Source: Limnanthes douglasii subsp. nivea (taxonomy: Eukaryota > Streptophyta > Magnoliopsida > Brassicales > Limnanthaceae). Taken from it: a DNA stretch of 64,000 nt. The stretch covers positions 342,995,081 to 343,059,080 of the forward strand of contig JAUPFV010000001.1 of assembly GCA_036936605.1 (NCBI GenBank). The letters run 5' to 3'. The translations under genes were made by a program, and so were the position numbers. This document shows, in pieces, positions 1 to 11,671 of the stretch (positions are counted from its first letter, which is position 1; each line of letters starts with the position of its first letter). Below the pieces are notes generated by a model. It was given only the letters and a program-made list of their open reading frames with translations, made no database searches and was not told the DNA's origin.

Positions 1-2009
1 TCATTTGTGTCTGAGTCATAAGTTGCTATTCGATGTGAAGGGAAAAGGATCTCCGGAGGGACCACGGCATCCATCCCATAGACTAAGGCAAACGGAGACA
101 CAGCGGTGGCCGTTCGGGGGGTCGTTCGGTATACCCACAACACCTCCTGTAAGTAGTCGGGCCACTTCCCCGCTTTGTCTTCCAAATTCTTTTTCAAACC
201 GTCGAGGATAGTACGATTAGTTACTTCCACCTGCCCATTTGCCTGAGGGTGGAATGGCGCCGAAAAACATTGTCGTATGCCCCTTGATACACAGAAGCTC
301 TGGAATTCCTTGTTATCAAATTGAGGCCCATTGTCCGTGGTAATCTGCAATGGTACACCAAAACGACAACAAATATTAGATAGAACAAATTTGATCACGT
401 CTTTGGCCTTTGTTCCCGCGAGCGGCTCAGCTTCCACCCATTTAGAAAAATAATCGACGGCCACAATTATCGTCTGTCTGCCCCCAGAGGCCATGGGTAG
501 AGGTCCAACCAGATCAATGCCCCACCTGTCAAAAGGAACTGCCTCCGAAATGCTTTCCATCAATACCCCAGGTTTGTGAATTACATTAGCATAGCGCTGG
601 CACGTGTCGCAACGTTTGACCAAATCTTTTGCGTCAGCCGAGATAGTTGGCCAATAATAGCCTGCCAAGAATACCCTTCGGATCAAAGCCTTATATCTAC
701 AATGAGCGGATCCTTCACCATCGTGTAACTCGGAGAGGATAATTTGTGACTCGGGCCCACTCAAACACCTTAGCAATGGCCGACTCAAAGATTTTTTATA
801 CAGCAATCCTCCCAGCAAAATGTAACCGTGGGACTTGAATCTAACTTTTCTGGCTTCATATTTGTCGACGGGCAAAGCGTCATGAGCTAAAAAATCAACG
901 AGGATCGTTCTCCAATCAGGCGTAATCACGTGGCTTTCCTCCGAGATGTTCATCGCTTGCTCTTTACCAATTGAGATCGACGGGCATGTCTGGATCAACA
1001 CCCACGGATAACCCTCTGTGCGTGAAGCAGAGGCAAGAGAATCTGGGACGGCATTTAACTCTCTTCGAACATGCTCGAACTTGACTCCCTCAAATCCAGA
1101 TGCCAAATCTTTCATCAGCTTCAAATATTGTATCAGTGTTTCCTTCCTTGCCTCGGACTCCCCCGAAGCCTGGTTTATCACTAGCTGAGAATCACTGATC
1201 AATTTTATCCGTCGAGCCCCGCATATTTGAGCTAAACGTAGACCTGCTAGAGCGGCTTCATACTCAGCCTCATTATTAGTAGCTTTGAAACCGAAACGAA
1301 TGGCTTGGAACATAGCTACCCCTTGCGGGGATGTCAACTGGACACCTGCCCCACTTCCTGAAATGTTCGCCCCACCATCCGTCCGTACCACCCATTCTTC
1401 TTCGTCAACCATATCATGTGCCTCCTGCTCTTCCCTGTCTGAATGGAACTCAACCAAAAAATCTGCTAAAACTTGGGCTTTTATCGCCGTTCGAGGCTCA
1501 AACGTTATGTCGAAGTCTCCCAGCTCTACGGACCACTTAGTCATCCTGCCAGAGATGTCTGGTCTTTGTAATAGACTCTTCAGAGGAAACGTCGTCCGAA
1601 CAATAATCGGATGGGCTTGGAAGTAAGGTCTCATCTTCCGTGCCGTCGTCACCAATGCTAAAGCTACCTTCTCCAAAGTAAGATATCGCTTCTCGGCGTC
1701 CAGCAAACTCTTACTGACATAATAAATTGGCCTTAGAAGAGAGTCATCTTCTCGGAGGAGAACGACACTGACAGCACATTCAGATACTGCTACGTAGACA
1801 ATTAACATTTCCCCTACCACAGGTTTAGATAAGATTTCCGGAGAGGTCAAATACTCTTGAATTCGACGAAAAGTGGTCGAACATTCTTCGGTCCACAAGA
1901 ATTGCTTCGCATTCCGCAATATTTTAAAGAATGAAGCACACTTATCCGACGAGCGAGAAATGAATCGATTCAGAGCAGCCAATCGTCTTGTCAGAATTTG
2001 CAGGGGGAG
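1..2009 (-). CDS. Element A RNase H and integrase, open frame running off the window
   Basis: This frame reads about 660 codons without a stop from about 2009 to the window edge. It starts in the tail of reverse transcriptase, continues through RNase H (TDGG near 1350, NNEAEYEAAL near 1270) and an integrase zinc finger (HDGEGSAH, then CDTC), and ends in the integrase core. The three acidic core residues are visible in WGIDLVGP, TTDNGPQF and ANGQVEVTN. RNase H would remove the RNA template; integrase would insert the cDNA. The frame is shifted from the reverse transcriptase frame by a short deletion near 2001. It has no start of its own, as expected for the middle of a polyprotein, and the integrase C-terminus lies outside. 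Confidence 0.9.
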
Positions 2010-2763
2010 TCATAGCGATCAGAGCTTTTAGCTGCTCGGGGTCAGCCTCGATGCCTTTTTCGCTGATCATGTAACCAAGGAATTTTCCGGACCGTACCCC
2101 AAAAATGCACTTCTCCGGATTGAGTTTGAGATTGACTCTACTCAAGTTGTGGAATGTCTCTGCGAGATCAGCAAAGTGGTCTTCGTCTCGCTCACTTTTA
2201 ACTAACATATCGTCGATATAAGCTTCCATATTTCGCCCAATCTGCTCCTCGAAAGTTTTATTGACCAGGCGCTGATAAGTTGCCCCCGCGTTTTTTAATC
2301 CGAACGACATGACCTTATAGCAATATAAACCTCGCCCAGTAATAAAAGAAGTGCTTTCCTCATCGTTAGCAGCCAGTCGAATTTGGTTGTATCCCGAGTA
2401 AGCGTCCATAAAAGATAATAATCGATTTCCGGAGGTTGATTCCACTAATTGATCAATGCGAGGCACAGGAAAAGGGTCCTTAGGACAAGCTCGGTTCAAG
2501 TCCGTGAAGTCAATACACATTCTCCACTTGCCATTTTTCTTTCTCACCAACACCGTATTCGACGCCCATATAGGATAATGTGACTCGCGAATATGACCTA
2601 TGCTTAGCAGCCTTTTGACCTCCGACAAAATCGCTGAGGCCTTTTCCGGAGAGACAGGCCTTCTTTTCTGGACTATGGGTCGGACATCCAATCGTATTGC
2701 GAGTTTGTGACATATAATTTCCGCCGGCACACCAGTGACATCCTGTGCACACCAAGCAAACAT
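1942..2763 (-). pseudogene. Element A reverse transcriptase
   Basis: A 273-codon frame covers most of a Ty3-type reverse transcriptase. Landmarks in order are the GHIRES approach, KNGKWRMCIDFTDLNRACPK, MDAYSGYNQI, the palm motif YIDDML near 2200, and EKCIFGVRSGKFLGYMISEKGIEADPEQL. The YIDD catalytic pair is intact. The last 20 residues are out of frame: compared with element C, a short stretch after the codons for MTPP near 2003 is missing, so the enzyme is disconnected from RNase H. The visible start is not a true start; this is an internal part of pol. The catalytic core looks sound, but the polyprotein is broken. Confidence 0.9.
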
Positions 2764-2948
2764 ATCAAGCTTATCGGATAAGAAAGCAATTAACTTCCCT
2801 TTAAATTATGGGGAGAGGTGGACCCCTATCTTCAGAATTTTGCCAGTCGCAAACTCGTGTGTCGCAGAATCTTCCTCTGGGACCTGAAATCCGGGGCCTC
2901 CCTCGGATCATCACAAGGGATGACCTCGGGGGTTGGCCCCTTTAATTG

Positions 2949-4268
2949 CTATGCTGGATCAGAGGGCCCCCCTCGAACCCCTTTGGAGGACAGGGATAGC
3001 TGGTAGCATTCTCGTGCCATCTTCTGGCTACTCCGGACTGTCCCAATATTGTTTCCGATCACATACTTTAAGCATTGATGCACCGTGGAGATGACGCCGT
3101 GCATCCGGGATAACCAAGAGCGACCCAGGATAGCATTATAGGAGGTTGGTGCGTCAACCACAATAAAAAGTACCTCCACCTCTTTTTTAAATGGTCAACG
3201 ACCCAGCTCTACCATACACTGAAACTCTCCCACGACAACCGCTGTGGCGCCAGTAAAACCCACTATTGTCCTGTCGGATCTTCGGATGACCGGTGGGTCA
3301 GAAATGCGGTGGTAAGTACTCATAAACAAGATATTTACAGAGCTCCCTGTGTCGATGAGTATTTTCTGAATCTGATCCCCAGCAATGCCCGCCGCGATCA
3401 CTACAACGTCCTCATGAGGGCCTGCAACATTACGCATATCGTCATCATCAAAACAAATAATGGGAGAAGGCGAGCGATGCATTTGCGCGGAGACTCCAGC
3501 TTCGATCTGGGTGGTCAGATTAACCATGTGCCTTTTGCGAGAGCTGTTAGAATTTCTTGCGATCGTGTCTCCTCCGAAAATTACCAGGGAATCAAAAAAT
3601 GCACAAAGACTGTCCACCTTCCCCCTCAGAATTTCTTCCTCTACCAGGTTTACGTTGTTCCTCCCCACTTTGGGGTCCAAATACTCTTGTTCGATGTCAA
3701 AACCGTCAACCCCCTCGGAAATTACCATGGCTGTGTCAGTATTCTTCGAGACAGCTTTTACCACGACACTTTTCTGGGAGTGTTTCTTGACGTACTCCAA
3801 CAGCATTCCATTCTCAATCAGGGCTTGCACCTCCTTCTTCAAAGCTATGCAATCTTTGGTGTCATGCCCCACATCCTCATGATACTTGCAATATTTGTTG
3901 ACGCTTCTACTTTCCCTCGGTGTTTGTATGGGAAAAGGCTTCCTGAACGTGACCGAAGATTTAGCCTTATCAAATATTGCAGCAACGTTTTCTGTCAACT
4001 CCGCAAAATAATCGGGTCAAACCCATTTGTTAGACATGAATCTTCCCCCTTGATTGTGGTTTGGTTGATTGCCATAGTATTGCGGGTTTGATTTTTGCCT
4101 CGGAGGATACTGACCCGTGCTCTTAGCCTGAATGTTTGATCGAGGGCCATGGGCGCTTGGCTCTGTCCTTTCCAAGGCACTGCTCCTTTGGAATTGATTA
4201 TGGTCCAACTGCTCTCCGCAAACCTTTCTCCGAAGCTTGGGTTTCTTCCACCAAGATTCTCTTCTCAA
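2949..4268 (-). pseudogene. Element A gag tail, zinc knuckle and aspartic protease
   Basis: The frame opens with a Q/N/S-rich gag tail ending at a TGA (4017-4019) in a conserved WV-PDYFAELTEN segment. It continues in the same frame as a zinc-knuckle-like segment (YCKYHEDVGHDTKDC) and an aspartic protease with ILIDTGSSVNIL near 3350. A further in-frame TGA follows near 3192 after VELGR, and the protease tail resumes (DAPTSYNAILGRSWL, about 3150). This region would process the Gag-Pol polyprotein. The DTG active site is intact. Both stops could be single C-to-T or G-to-A transitions, common in methylated plant repeats. Confidence 0.85.
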
Positions 4269-5436
4269 CTTGATCCAGCAATGCTCCGAAGGTCATCGCC
4301 TGACTTTCTGCCACTGTGTCTTTTAACAACCCGGGGAGCAAACCCATCCTGAACGCTGCAAGCGCCACCGAGTCCTTACAGTACTCCATATCCGTTTTGG
4401 TCTTGACAAAGCGATTGGTATAATTTTTGAGGCTCTCCCCCACTTTTTGTCGACAGTAGATTATGGTGTCTCCGTTGGCCTGGAACTTCTTGCTCCCCAC
4501 GAAGTGTTGTCTGAAGATGTTCCAGAACATGTCAAAGTTTTTAATAGAGCCCTGAGGTAGCTTGTTGTACCATTTAGATGCCACTCCCTTGAAAGTCTGA
4601 GAGAATGCTCTGCATAGAAGCTTATCATCGTCATCGAAATTGATCATAAAGTTCTTGAACTGCTCGATGTGATTGTCCGGATCCTGAGTCCCATCGAACT
4701 TTTCTAACTTCGAAATGTCAAAGTGCTTCGGGAGGTTCCCCACTAAGATCTCCGAGGACAGGGGAGAGGCTCTCCAATTATGTCCCGTACGATAAATGTT
4801 GGACCTCAGATTATCGTTATTCGAAAAGTACAACCCCTCATCGGAAGGCAAAGTGTATTGCCGCTGCCATTCTGAATTTCGAGGGCCCATATCATCCTTC
4901 CCAAGGCACTTTGCCTGCTCATGAGAGCGATCACCAACTCGGTCGCGACGACTCTTTTCCCGCGAGGATTTCCTCTCCGAACTCCTTCCCCTTCGGACAC
5001 CAATTCTCCTCTGACCACGCTTTTTCCTCTTGTGGTATCTCCGAGGAGATGATTCAGAAGTGCTATACCGCGAGTAGTCGTTTGAAGTAGCCGAGTCCGA
5101 ACGGTATTTCTCTCTTCTCCTCGGAGACCGTCGCTCACGCCTCCGATATTTGTCATCTCTCTTCTTGGGACGAATTTCAACGTCGCGCTCCTCCCTTTCA
5201 TCGACGGGCTCTCTCCTTATCTCGGATCGAACATTTTTCTGTGCGGCTTCCTTCTCCGCCTTCAACTTTTCGATTTCCAACAGCATTTCATTCCTCTGAG
5301 CCAAGAGGGCGGAGTTATCGAAAACGTTCTCGACTCGTCGACCTCCTTCTCCTTCGGATTCCAAGTCGTTCTGAAAGTCATCCGCCTCCATGTTTTCCTC
5401 GCAGTGATCAATTAAATCGTCCCCTTGGCCTTCCAT
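4198..5436 (-). CDS. Element A gag (capsid) frame
   Basis: The open frame runs upstream to the primer-binding site, but the first true ATG is at 5436 (MEGQGDDL), so I start there. The N-terminal half is a charged, probably coiled segment (LLEIEKLKAEKEAAQ) followed by an Arg/Ser/Lys-rich stretch. The C-terminal half is a retrotransposon gag domain: KLEKFDGTQDPDNHIEQFKNF, then LLCRAFSQTFKGVASKWYN, then RQKVGESLKNYTNRFVKTK. These align with gag of elements B, C and D. The frame ends early near 4198; the conserved continuation is in another frame from 4268, so a frameshift separates capsid from its basic tail. Confidence 0.85.
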   Translation of the reverse strand: MEGQGDDLIDHCEENMEADDFQNDLESEGEGGRRVENVFDNSALLAQRNEMLLEIEKLKAEKEAAQKNVRSEIRREPVDEREERDVEIRPKKRDDKYRRRERRSPRRREKYRSDSATSNDYSRYSTSESSPRRYHKRKKRGQRRIGVRRGRSSERKSSREKSRRDRVGDRSHEQAKCLGKDDMGPRNSEWQRQYTLPSDEGLYFSNNDNLRSNIYRTGHNWRASPLSSEILVGNLPKHFDISKLEKFDGTQDPDNHIEQFKNFMINFDDDDKLLCRAFSQTFKGVASKWYNKLPQGSIKNFDMFWNIFRQHFVGSKKFQANGDTIIYCRQKVGESLKNYTNRFVKTKTDMEYCKDSVALAAFRMGLLPGLLKDTVAESQAMTFGALLDQVEKRILVEETQASEKGLRRAVGP

Positions 5437-5496
5437 GGTCCTCCTCGGAACATGAATTATTTCGAGGAAGCGATTATCGACGGAGCGATTTTCGGT

Positions 5497-5513
5497 TCCC
5501 ACAGACGGCGCCA
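5497..5513 (-). other. Primer-binding site of element A
   Basis: Next to the LTR on the minus strand is TGGCGCCGTCTGTGGGA. The same 17 bases follow the 5' LTR of element D (52004-52020). This block is a common start of plant Ty3 internal regions and would pair with the 3' end of a primer tRNA. The tRNA was not identified. Confidence 0.8.
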
Positions 5514-5514
5514 C

Positions 5515-5925
5515 TGAAGAGTTAAAAGGTAGTCCAAGGGTGATTTTGTTATGCGAAGATTTGTTGATAGAGGATTTGGTGATAGAGAAATGTTTGAGTG
5601 TCAGATCTAGAGAGAGAAAATGCTACTTGCTAAACAATATAGAGAGACAAAGTCTCGTACTATTCATCTCGGGATTTGTGAAGCGTGTGTGGTCCTTTTA
5701 TAGTACAATTGCGGACCCCACACGCTTTAATTTGGTCTAATTACATCTTTTGGTCCCTGCTTTTTGCTTTCTTCCTATTTTGGCTATGTCTTTACAATCT
5801 ATACATTTTAGCCCTTATACATTTATTTCTATACATTTTCCTCCTATCATACTTTTCCCTTGCTATTTTCTCCTATCAAGTTTCTTCTTTACAGTTTGGC
5901 CCTTGTCTTTTATTCTTCCTCATCA
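5515..5925 (-). repeat. 5' LTR of element A (411 bp)
   Basis: On the minus strand the block begins TGATGAGGAAGA and ends CTCTTCA, one base before the primer-binding site. A TATA-like stretch and the LTR position upstream of gag fit a promoter-bearing 5' LTR. The partner LTR lies outside the window, so neither LTR age nor target duplication can be read; the five bases outside it are GAGAT. Confidence 0.8.
5695..5703 (-). promoter_or_regulatory. TATA-like box in LTR of element A
   Basis: The minus strand reads CTATAAAAG about 185 bp from the internal end of the LTR, the usual place for the U3/R boundary promoter. Seen as a motif only. Confidence 0.5.
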
Positions 5926-7468
5926 GAGATGAGATCTCGAAATTCGATTAGAAGAAGAAATACGAAAGGCTCAATACAATGTTATAGATGAAAGAGTAAT
6001 CATTTACCAAAGAAAAACGATGAACTGAAGTTGAGATCTCAAAAGTCGATTAGCCGATGAAATGTGAAAAATTCACTTTTTTTAAAGTTGTCTTTCTCAT
6101 ACATATAAATTCTTTTCGCTACCTTCGTTGAAGCTCAATGAATTAAATAAAAGGTTGTAATACTAGATGGAATCTTGTATAATATAATTAGGAATAACTA
6201 GTGAAGGGGGAAAGTCATGAAAAATAACGACAATAAAAAAAATCGTAAAGAAAAAAAACTAGAAAAAGGAAAATAGAGACGGTATAACAAATACAAGAGC
6301 ACACATTTCAGTATATAAAGAGAAACAAAAAAAAAATTTATTAAAAAACACTATAAAAAATTAAACCAATTTGGATTCTAAACATATTTATTTTTTAAAA
6401 TAATTTTTGTAATTTAAAATTTAATTTTGTACAAAATAATTTTAACGATACTTTTAGAATTTGATAACTAATCTAATAATTTTAGACTGCACTTTATAAT
6501 AATCACTATATCATATAAAAATATTATTCAAATTTTTATTTCGACTTTGGAAATAAATAAATAATTTTATATATTTTTTAATTAATTATTTAAAATTTAT
6601 ATAAAACTTTAAAATTTTTATAAAATAAAATTTTAATATTAATTATTTAGTTTACCCATTTTTATTTTGAATTTTATATAAAAATATGATGATTATTGTC
6701 TTAAATATACTAGTCTATGTATTTAATTAATGGTTAATTTGTTTTTTAAAATCATCGTTAGTATTTATCTTTATAAAAAAAAATAGTAAAAATTAAAATA
6801 ATTTGTTATAATAACAACACTAGTGGTATTATAAAATATAATTTTTTTTTATTTTTTAAATACATAAATAATAAGCTAAGTTAATTCGCTTATATTTTCA
6901 AATTTAAATATAAATTGTTTAATTAAAAAATTAATTCACCAATATAATATTTTTTTTCAAAATAAATAATCTTTTCACATGAGAATATTGTACTTGATTA
7001 AAATTTTAATTAATTAATTATTATTATTAATTATTAAATTAATATTTTTAAAGATTAATTTAAGGTTTTAGCTATTAACCTTGAAATTTTAAGTGGTTCC
7101 AAATTAAGTTAAAAAAAATAAAACTTACTTGTTCCTTTTTATTCGGAAAACACTTTCACTAAAAAAAATAAGTACTCCAAAACAATACACTAAGTGAGCT
7201 CAAATTCAAATCTATTCAAATTGCGTCTCAAATTTCTACTAATTTCTTGTAACTTTTCAAGAACATAAATTCAAGGAGAAAAAATCAAGAAAATAAATCT
7301 TTCATTTTCCCCAAACAACAAACAACATATATTATCTTCGATCAATGGGCATAGGGAAAAAGTAAGTTATCTTCTCTTTAATAGTTTAATTTGGTTTTTT
7401 AGTTTTGTGTTGAGTTTTGCTAGATTTTTCGTTTTGGTTATGATATTAGATAAATATAGGGTTATAAT
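5926..7468. other. AT-rich spacer between elements A and B
   Basis: This stretch is very AT-rich with many A/T runs and no convincing coding frame. Two imperfect copies of a segment of about 38 bp (GAGATCTC then CGATTAG then GAAA) lie at about 5932 and 6034. Near 7345 a short ATG segment is followed by a strong splice-donor-like GTAAGTT; it could be the first exon of an old host gene, but nothing confirms this. Confidence 0.6.
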
Positions 7469-7844
7469 TGATGAGGGTAAAATGTATTGTAAGGATAAAA
7501 ATGGAAGATCTTCTCGTAATTTAGTATTTAAAGTTTTTGTAGATAGTAGTAAGAGAAAAGAGGTGCTTGTATTTAATTTCTTTGGAAAAAGTCAAACCCG
7601 TTTAATCGAGTTGGTTGAGATTTTTATACTTTTTTCTAGGATCCATGGTCGTTCGGTTCGTATCTTATATTTTGGTCAATCCTATGCACCCCCAAACCTA
7701 GAATCAATGTGCTAAACACACACTTGAGTTATTAGTTCACTTAAGTTACTATTCAATCATTGAGTTTTATTTGTTTGGTCTGAAATTCCCCTTCGGATAA
7801 AGTCAATTACTATAGTACTCCTCTAACGATACTAGATCCGATCA
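7469..7844 (-). repeat. 3' LTR of element B
   Basis: On the plus strand the block starts TGATGAGGGTAAAATG and ends GATCCGATCA, matching 25472-25840 over its whole length. The external flank is ATAAT, the target duplication. Read in the element's own direction it ends in CATCA. Confidence 0.9.
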
Positions 7845-8247
7845 TATAACCTTTTTAGCTCTTCCAAAGAATCATTGGGAGAGTTAACCGGGATAGGTAA
7901 TGTCCGATCCGCTTCCAGAGTGAATCTGAAAGGTCAATCGAACAAAATGTCGCGACTTTATAAATAATTCTCTTTTTACACATGTCAAATGGTAATTGGA
8001 CCTATTAGCCATTTATTCTAGGTACTTGTGTCTAAACATTAAAAGAGATACATTTACTAGTCCTTAATCATGGCTAGATGGTTCATCTCCCCTAGGTAAA
8101 ACACTTAAGTACTTTTAATACTATATAAGTGTGGGTTTTCACTGTTTCTATTTCTAGTATGAGAAAAAATTTCAAACTTTAATTCTAGATAGAGAAAATA
8201 CCATAATCTATCAACTTTTTCCCATTTCTTCTATTTTTCTCTAAGGT

Positions 8248-11187
8248 TTGTATGTTCAGGAAAAAATTGCCTTAATCAAAAGAGGTTGGCTAAACCTATC
8301 CCAGTTAGAGGAAGAGAAGAAAAAAGCTAGATTCGTCACCGAACTACCTGCTTCACCCGAGGGACTGATTATGCATCAGATTCACGAACCAGATAAGAGT
8401 TCATCATCTCATAGACCATCAATTATTCCCTGAACAATCCCTATTGCTCAACCTTCTACAATCTCAGACCCACATACTCAGTCGATCGAGACACCTTTTA
8501 TCAAAACCAAAGCCGTTAGCAGTTGTAAACCTCCTTCTTCTTTTATAGTTATGGGGTCAGATGTATGAGAAAATACACCTTAAAGAGTCACAAGGATTTC
8601 CAAAGCCAAAAGCACAACTTCATCTGCCAAAGATATAGAGAAACCTATTGAATGTCTTACAATGGTAGAGCTTCTTTCGTTGCACACTTTAGATCCAGAC
8701 ACATCAGCTCCACCCATTGAGCCTCCTAATGTTGAAAAAGAGGATACTGGATCTAACTTGTTGATCAACAGCCACATGTAATGGAGGAAAAGATGGACGA
8801 TAGTGGAGAGGATACTCCATTAGAGACATCTGGCCTAACCGGCGATACCAGCACAGTTTGGGAAAACAAGGAAAATGTTCGACTGTCAGACTCCGAACCA
8901 CTTGCGGAGAGCCTTGTTGGGCGAGTGAGGCCTAAATTTTCCAAGGTAAGCGTTAAATATTTGCTGGCACTTCAAATAATTTCCTATGTATATACCCATA
9001 TAGCTGAATTAGACAGGATTATGAAATAATGCGATTTTCCAGAGTCCATAAAAGTGAGGATTCCCATCCTTGAGGAGACTCTGATGGATAGCAAAGTTGG
9101 GGAGCTAGTGGTATATACCAAAGTGCTTAATTGGGGCCTTCGGTTCCCTTTGGACCCGGACATAGTGAGATATTTCCACTTGGTGAGGTTATGCCCAAGT
9201 CAATTAAGTCATTATGCCTGGTATACACTATTAGCCAACATCATATCTTCAAGGCTGTCTAAGATTCCAATGCCTATGGAACAGTTTGTTGCTGTGGCCA
9301 GTTTATGTCAAAACCATCGTATCCTCTTTTACTATTTCAATATGAGGAATACTTATAAAATTGTTGATGATTTGCTGGAGGCTGAAAAGCCTTGTACGAC
9401 CCAATTCCTTTATATTAGTGGTGCTTGGGAAAATGACAAGAAGATTACTTTTAAGGGAAATCTAAGCTTACTGACCAGATTTTGCAGAAGTTCTAGTAAA
9501 TACTTTATGAATTTCTTTTATCATGTATTGAAATTAATCCTCATATCGGATTCTGACACTAAAATCCACATTGGATTTATTTTTAGTGTTTTCAAAGATG
9601 TTCTCATAACATTTAGAAGAGGGAAAAACCACTTTTACGAAGTTGCACTAGTTGGTTACAAAGAAATGAGGAACTACTTTCCATAATTGTTTTACCTCAG
9701 CAAACATGGTGAGGGCCTATATATGGAGAACAAACTCAAAAATGGAGCTCTCGTGGGAACAATTTACTAGTCCTAATAGAGCTGCATATATCTTCAAGAG
9801 GATGGAGGAAACAAATGGTAAGATTTTTTAACCAGTCAGGAACAAGGCTCCTAGCCATCTTGACAAGATTAAAAAGAAAAATAATGATGGTCCATCTCAA
9901 GAGTTTACTGATGTGGGTGGTTTGGGTCCTCCATATGAAATTGGTGCTGTTTTGCTAGATGTTGTTGCTGTTACTATGGGTGAGGCTAAATAGCCCTTAA
10001 AACCCCCAGTTGTTAAGAAGCAGAAGAGAAGCAAGGAGGGTAGTGATAAGAGTTCGGGAAAAAAAGAAGAGAACTGCCATTGGTTTGAATATCATACTCC
10101 GATCCGAAGGCCTTCCTTCTAGTAATCCTACCAAAGTTCCTTCCCAAGAAGAGGTACATGTTGATTCTTCTTCCCCAGTGTTTCATACTCCTAACCAACC
10201 TTCTGCTGAATGTGATGTTAAATTGGATGACATAGGAAATCTATATTTTAATAAATTTGATAAGGAAGACTTTGACAAGGCTTTCCCACAATCTACCGCA
10301 ATTGCAAATGTTGTGATACATGATGGTGAATCCTTTGAAATGTCCAGTGAGCATGATACTCTGGGCTATGCATTTTTAGGTTATGTAAGGCCAATAGTCG
10401 ACTTGGAGAGACAGGTCAGGTTTCAAGTCAAATACATTGTTCCCTTCGAACTAAAATAAAATCCTGAAAGATTCTATCAAGGCTGAGCAGAAAAAGGTTG
10501 AGACTTTGGGGCAAGAGAAGAAAAAACTCAGTGATGATTTGGTGCTAGCTAAGTCTGAACATAAAAAGTTGCAGGCTAGTTATACCAAATTACGGTCTAC
10601 TACTTTTTAAAAAATCAATTCCTTAAAAGAGCAACTGACTCATGATAAAGGTGCCATCAACCAATTATCCGAGGAGAAAAAAAGGTTACAAGATCTTCTT
10701 AACAATAAGGATAATAAGATTTCTTCTCTAAAAGAGAATAAAGCTCAAGACATAAGTGCCGCAGTGGATGTATATGATGAGGGGCTATTAAAATCTATGG
10801 ATCAGAAAGAAGCATTCGCAAAATCAGATATGGTCATATTATCCCATGAAACTTTCCCCAAACGGTCTCTTGGGAAGCTGTGGAGGTTTGTGTCATATGA
10901 ATAAATTCCCTTTCATAGTATGGAACAAGGTGATAAACTTAACATTTCCTCGGAGGAATAAAGATATGATGATGAAGCTGATGAGGATTCATATGATGAT
11001 AAAGAAGAAAAAGGAGAAGGCAAGGTTGAGAACAAAATCGAGGGGAATGAGCCCTAAGGTTAACTATTTTTACTCTGTTTGTATTTTGAATCAAATTCCT
11101 TGGATCATGCAAGACATTTTGTCATTTTTGGATCAGAACTCTATTTGTACAAGTTCTTGTGGTATACAAGGCATTTTTGTAACATAG
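8248..11187 (+). pseudogene. Antisense extra gene of element B (gypsy-type transposon domain)
   Basis: It lies between integrase and the 3' LTR but reads opposite to gag-pol. The clearest part, 9054-9686, has GLRFPLDPDIVRYFHLVRL, then SSRLSKIPMPMEQFV, then KIVDDLLEAEK and FLYISGAWEND. From memory this resembles the plant 'putative gypsy type transposon' domain (PF04195) found in extra ORFs of Tat-lineage elements. Elements C and D carry relatives in the same place and orientation. A GT-AG interval at 9496-9586 sits where C and D also have one. Downstream, 10010-10459 is acidic and 10460-10760 reads as a Lys/Glu/Leu-rich coiled coil in broken frames. Many stops make it a pseudogene. The role is unknown. 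Confidence 0.7.
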
Positions 11188-11211
11188 ACCGGATATCTTG
11201 TAGGTACCTAT

Positions 11212-11572
11212 TGATATGGAAATAGAAGTTTAAGGACTAAATTGTAAATATTGTAAATCTAGGGATTTAATTGTAAATGATGTAAGTTTTGTCCTTAATT
11301 CGTGACTGATGTAAGTTTTAATAGTTGTTTGTAACTATGTATAATCTATAAGGACTAAACAGCAATTAGTCCATTTTTTGTAACAGATTTTAGTTTGAGA
11401 CTAAGTTTTGGCTCCTCTATATAAAGGACCAGGCTATTCTAATAAAAGGGTTCAACACTTTTACTCTGAGATTCATTTGTACTTGTGTTTTCTCTTTCTA
11501 AAAACTCTTTAGCATTTTTTCTCTCGAGAACTTTTCCTAGGAAATTTACTAAAGCAAAATCATACCTCATCA
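11212..11572 (+). repeat. 5' LTR of element C
   Basis: It starts TGATATGGAAATAG and ends ATACCTCATCA, with a TATA box in the middle and a T-rich end before the primer-binding site. The 3' copy has the same length. Confidence 0.93.
11418..11426 (+). promoter_or_regulatory. TATA box in 5' LTR of element C
   Basis: TATATAAAG lies about 150 bp before the LTR end; the 3' LTR has the same sequence at 18998-19006. The position fits the retrotransposon promoter. Confidence 0.6.
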
Positions 11573-11575
11573 AAT

Positions 11576-11593
11576 TAGCGACTCCACTGGGGA
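11576..11593 (+). other. Primer-binding site of element C
   Basis: Three bases after the 5' LTR comes TTAGCGACTCCACTGGGG, close to the plant Ty3 start TTGGCGACTCC. A and D use a different block (TGGCGCCGTC), so the primers may differ. Confidence 0.65.
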
Positions 11594-11671
11594 TGAATAA
11601 GAAAAACTAGTGGCTTATTCTGTTCGAAATTGATACTATCTAGTGGTATTTTTTTGATTAAAATTCATACG

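Larger units (their letters stand above)
1..5925 (-). mobile_element. Ty3-type LTR retrotransposon, element A (3' end beyond window)
   Basis: Read on the minus strand the order is LTR, primer-binding site, gag, zinc-knuckle/protease, reverse transcriptase, RNase H and integrase. This is the Ty3/gypsy order, with RNase H before integrase. The 3' LTR and any antisense extra gene lie before position 1. The protein sequences resemble elements B, C and D of this window, so all four probably belong to one lineage, most like Tat. Damage is light: a gag frameshift, a TGA in the gag tail, a TGA after the protease and a short deletion at the end of reverse transcriptase. It is probably the least decayed Ty3 copy here. 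Confidence 0.93.

Noticed and set aside
1942..2763. Integrated pararetrovirus (caulimovirid) copy
   Set aside because: YIDD reverse transcriptases here are followed by RNase H and integrase and sit between LTRs, so they are Ty3 retrotransposons.
3309..4091. Long plus-strand frame of 260 codons
   Set aside because: It is the reverse of the element A gag-protease region, which has clear homology on the minus strand.
5685..5951. Hydrophobic plus frame suggesting a membrane protein
   Set aside because: It lies inside the T-rich LTR of element A on the opposite strand; the hydrophobicity comes from TTT/TTC runs.
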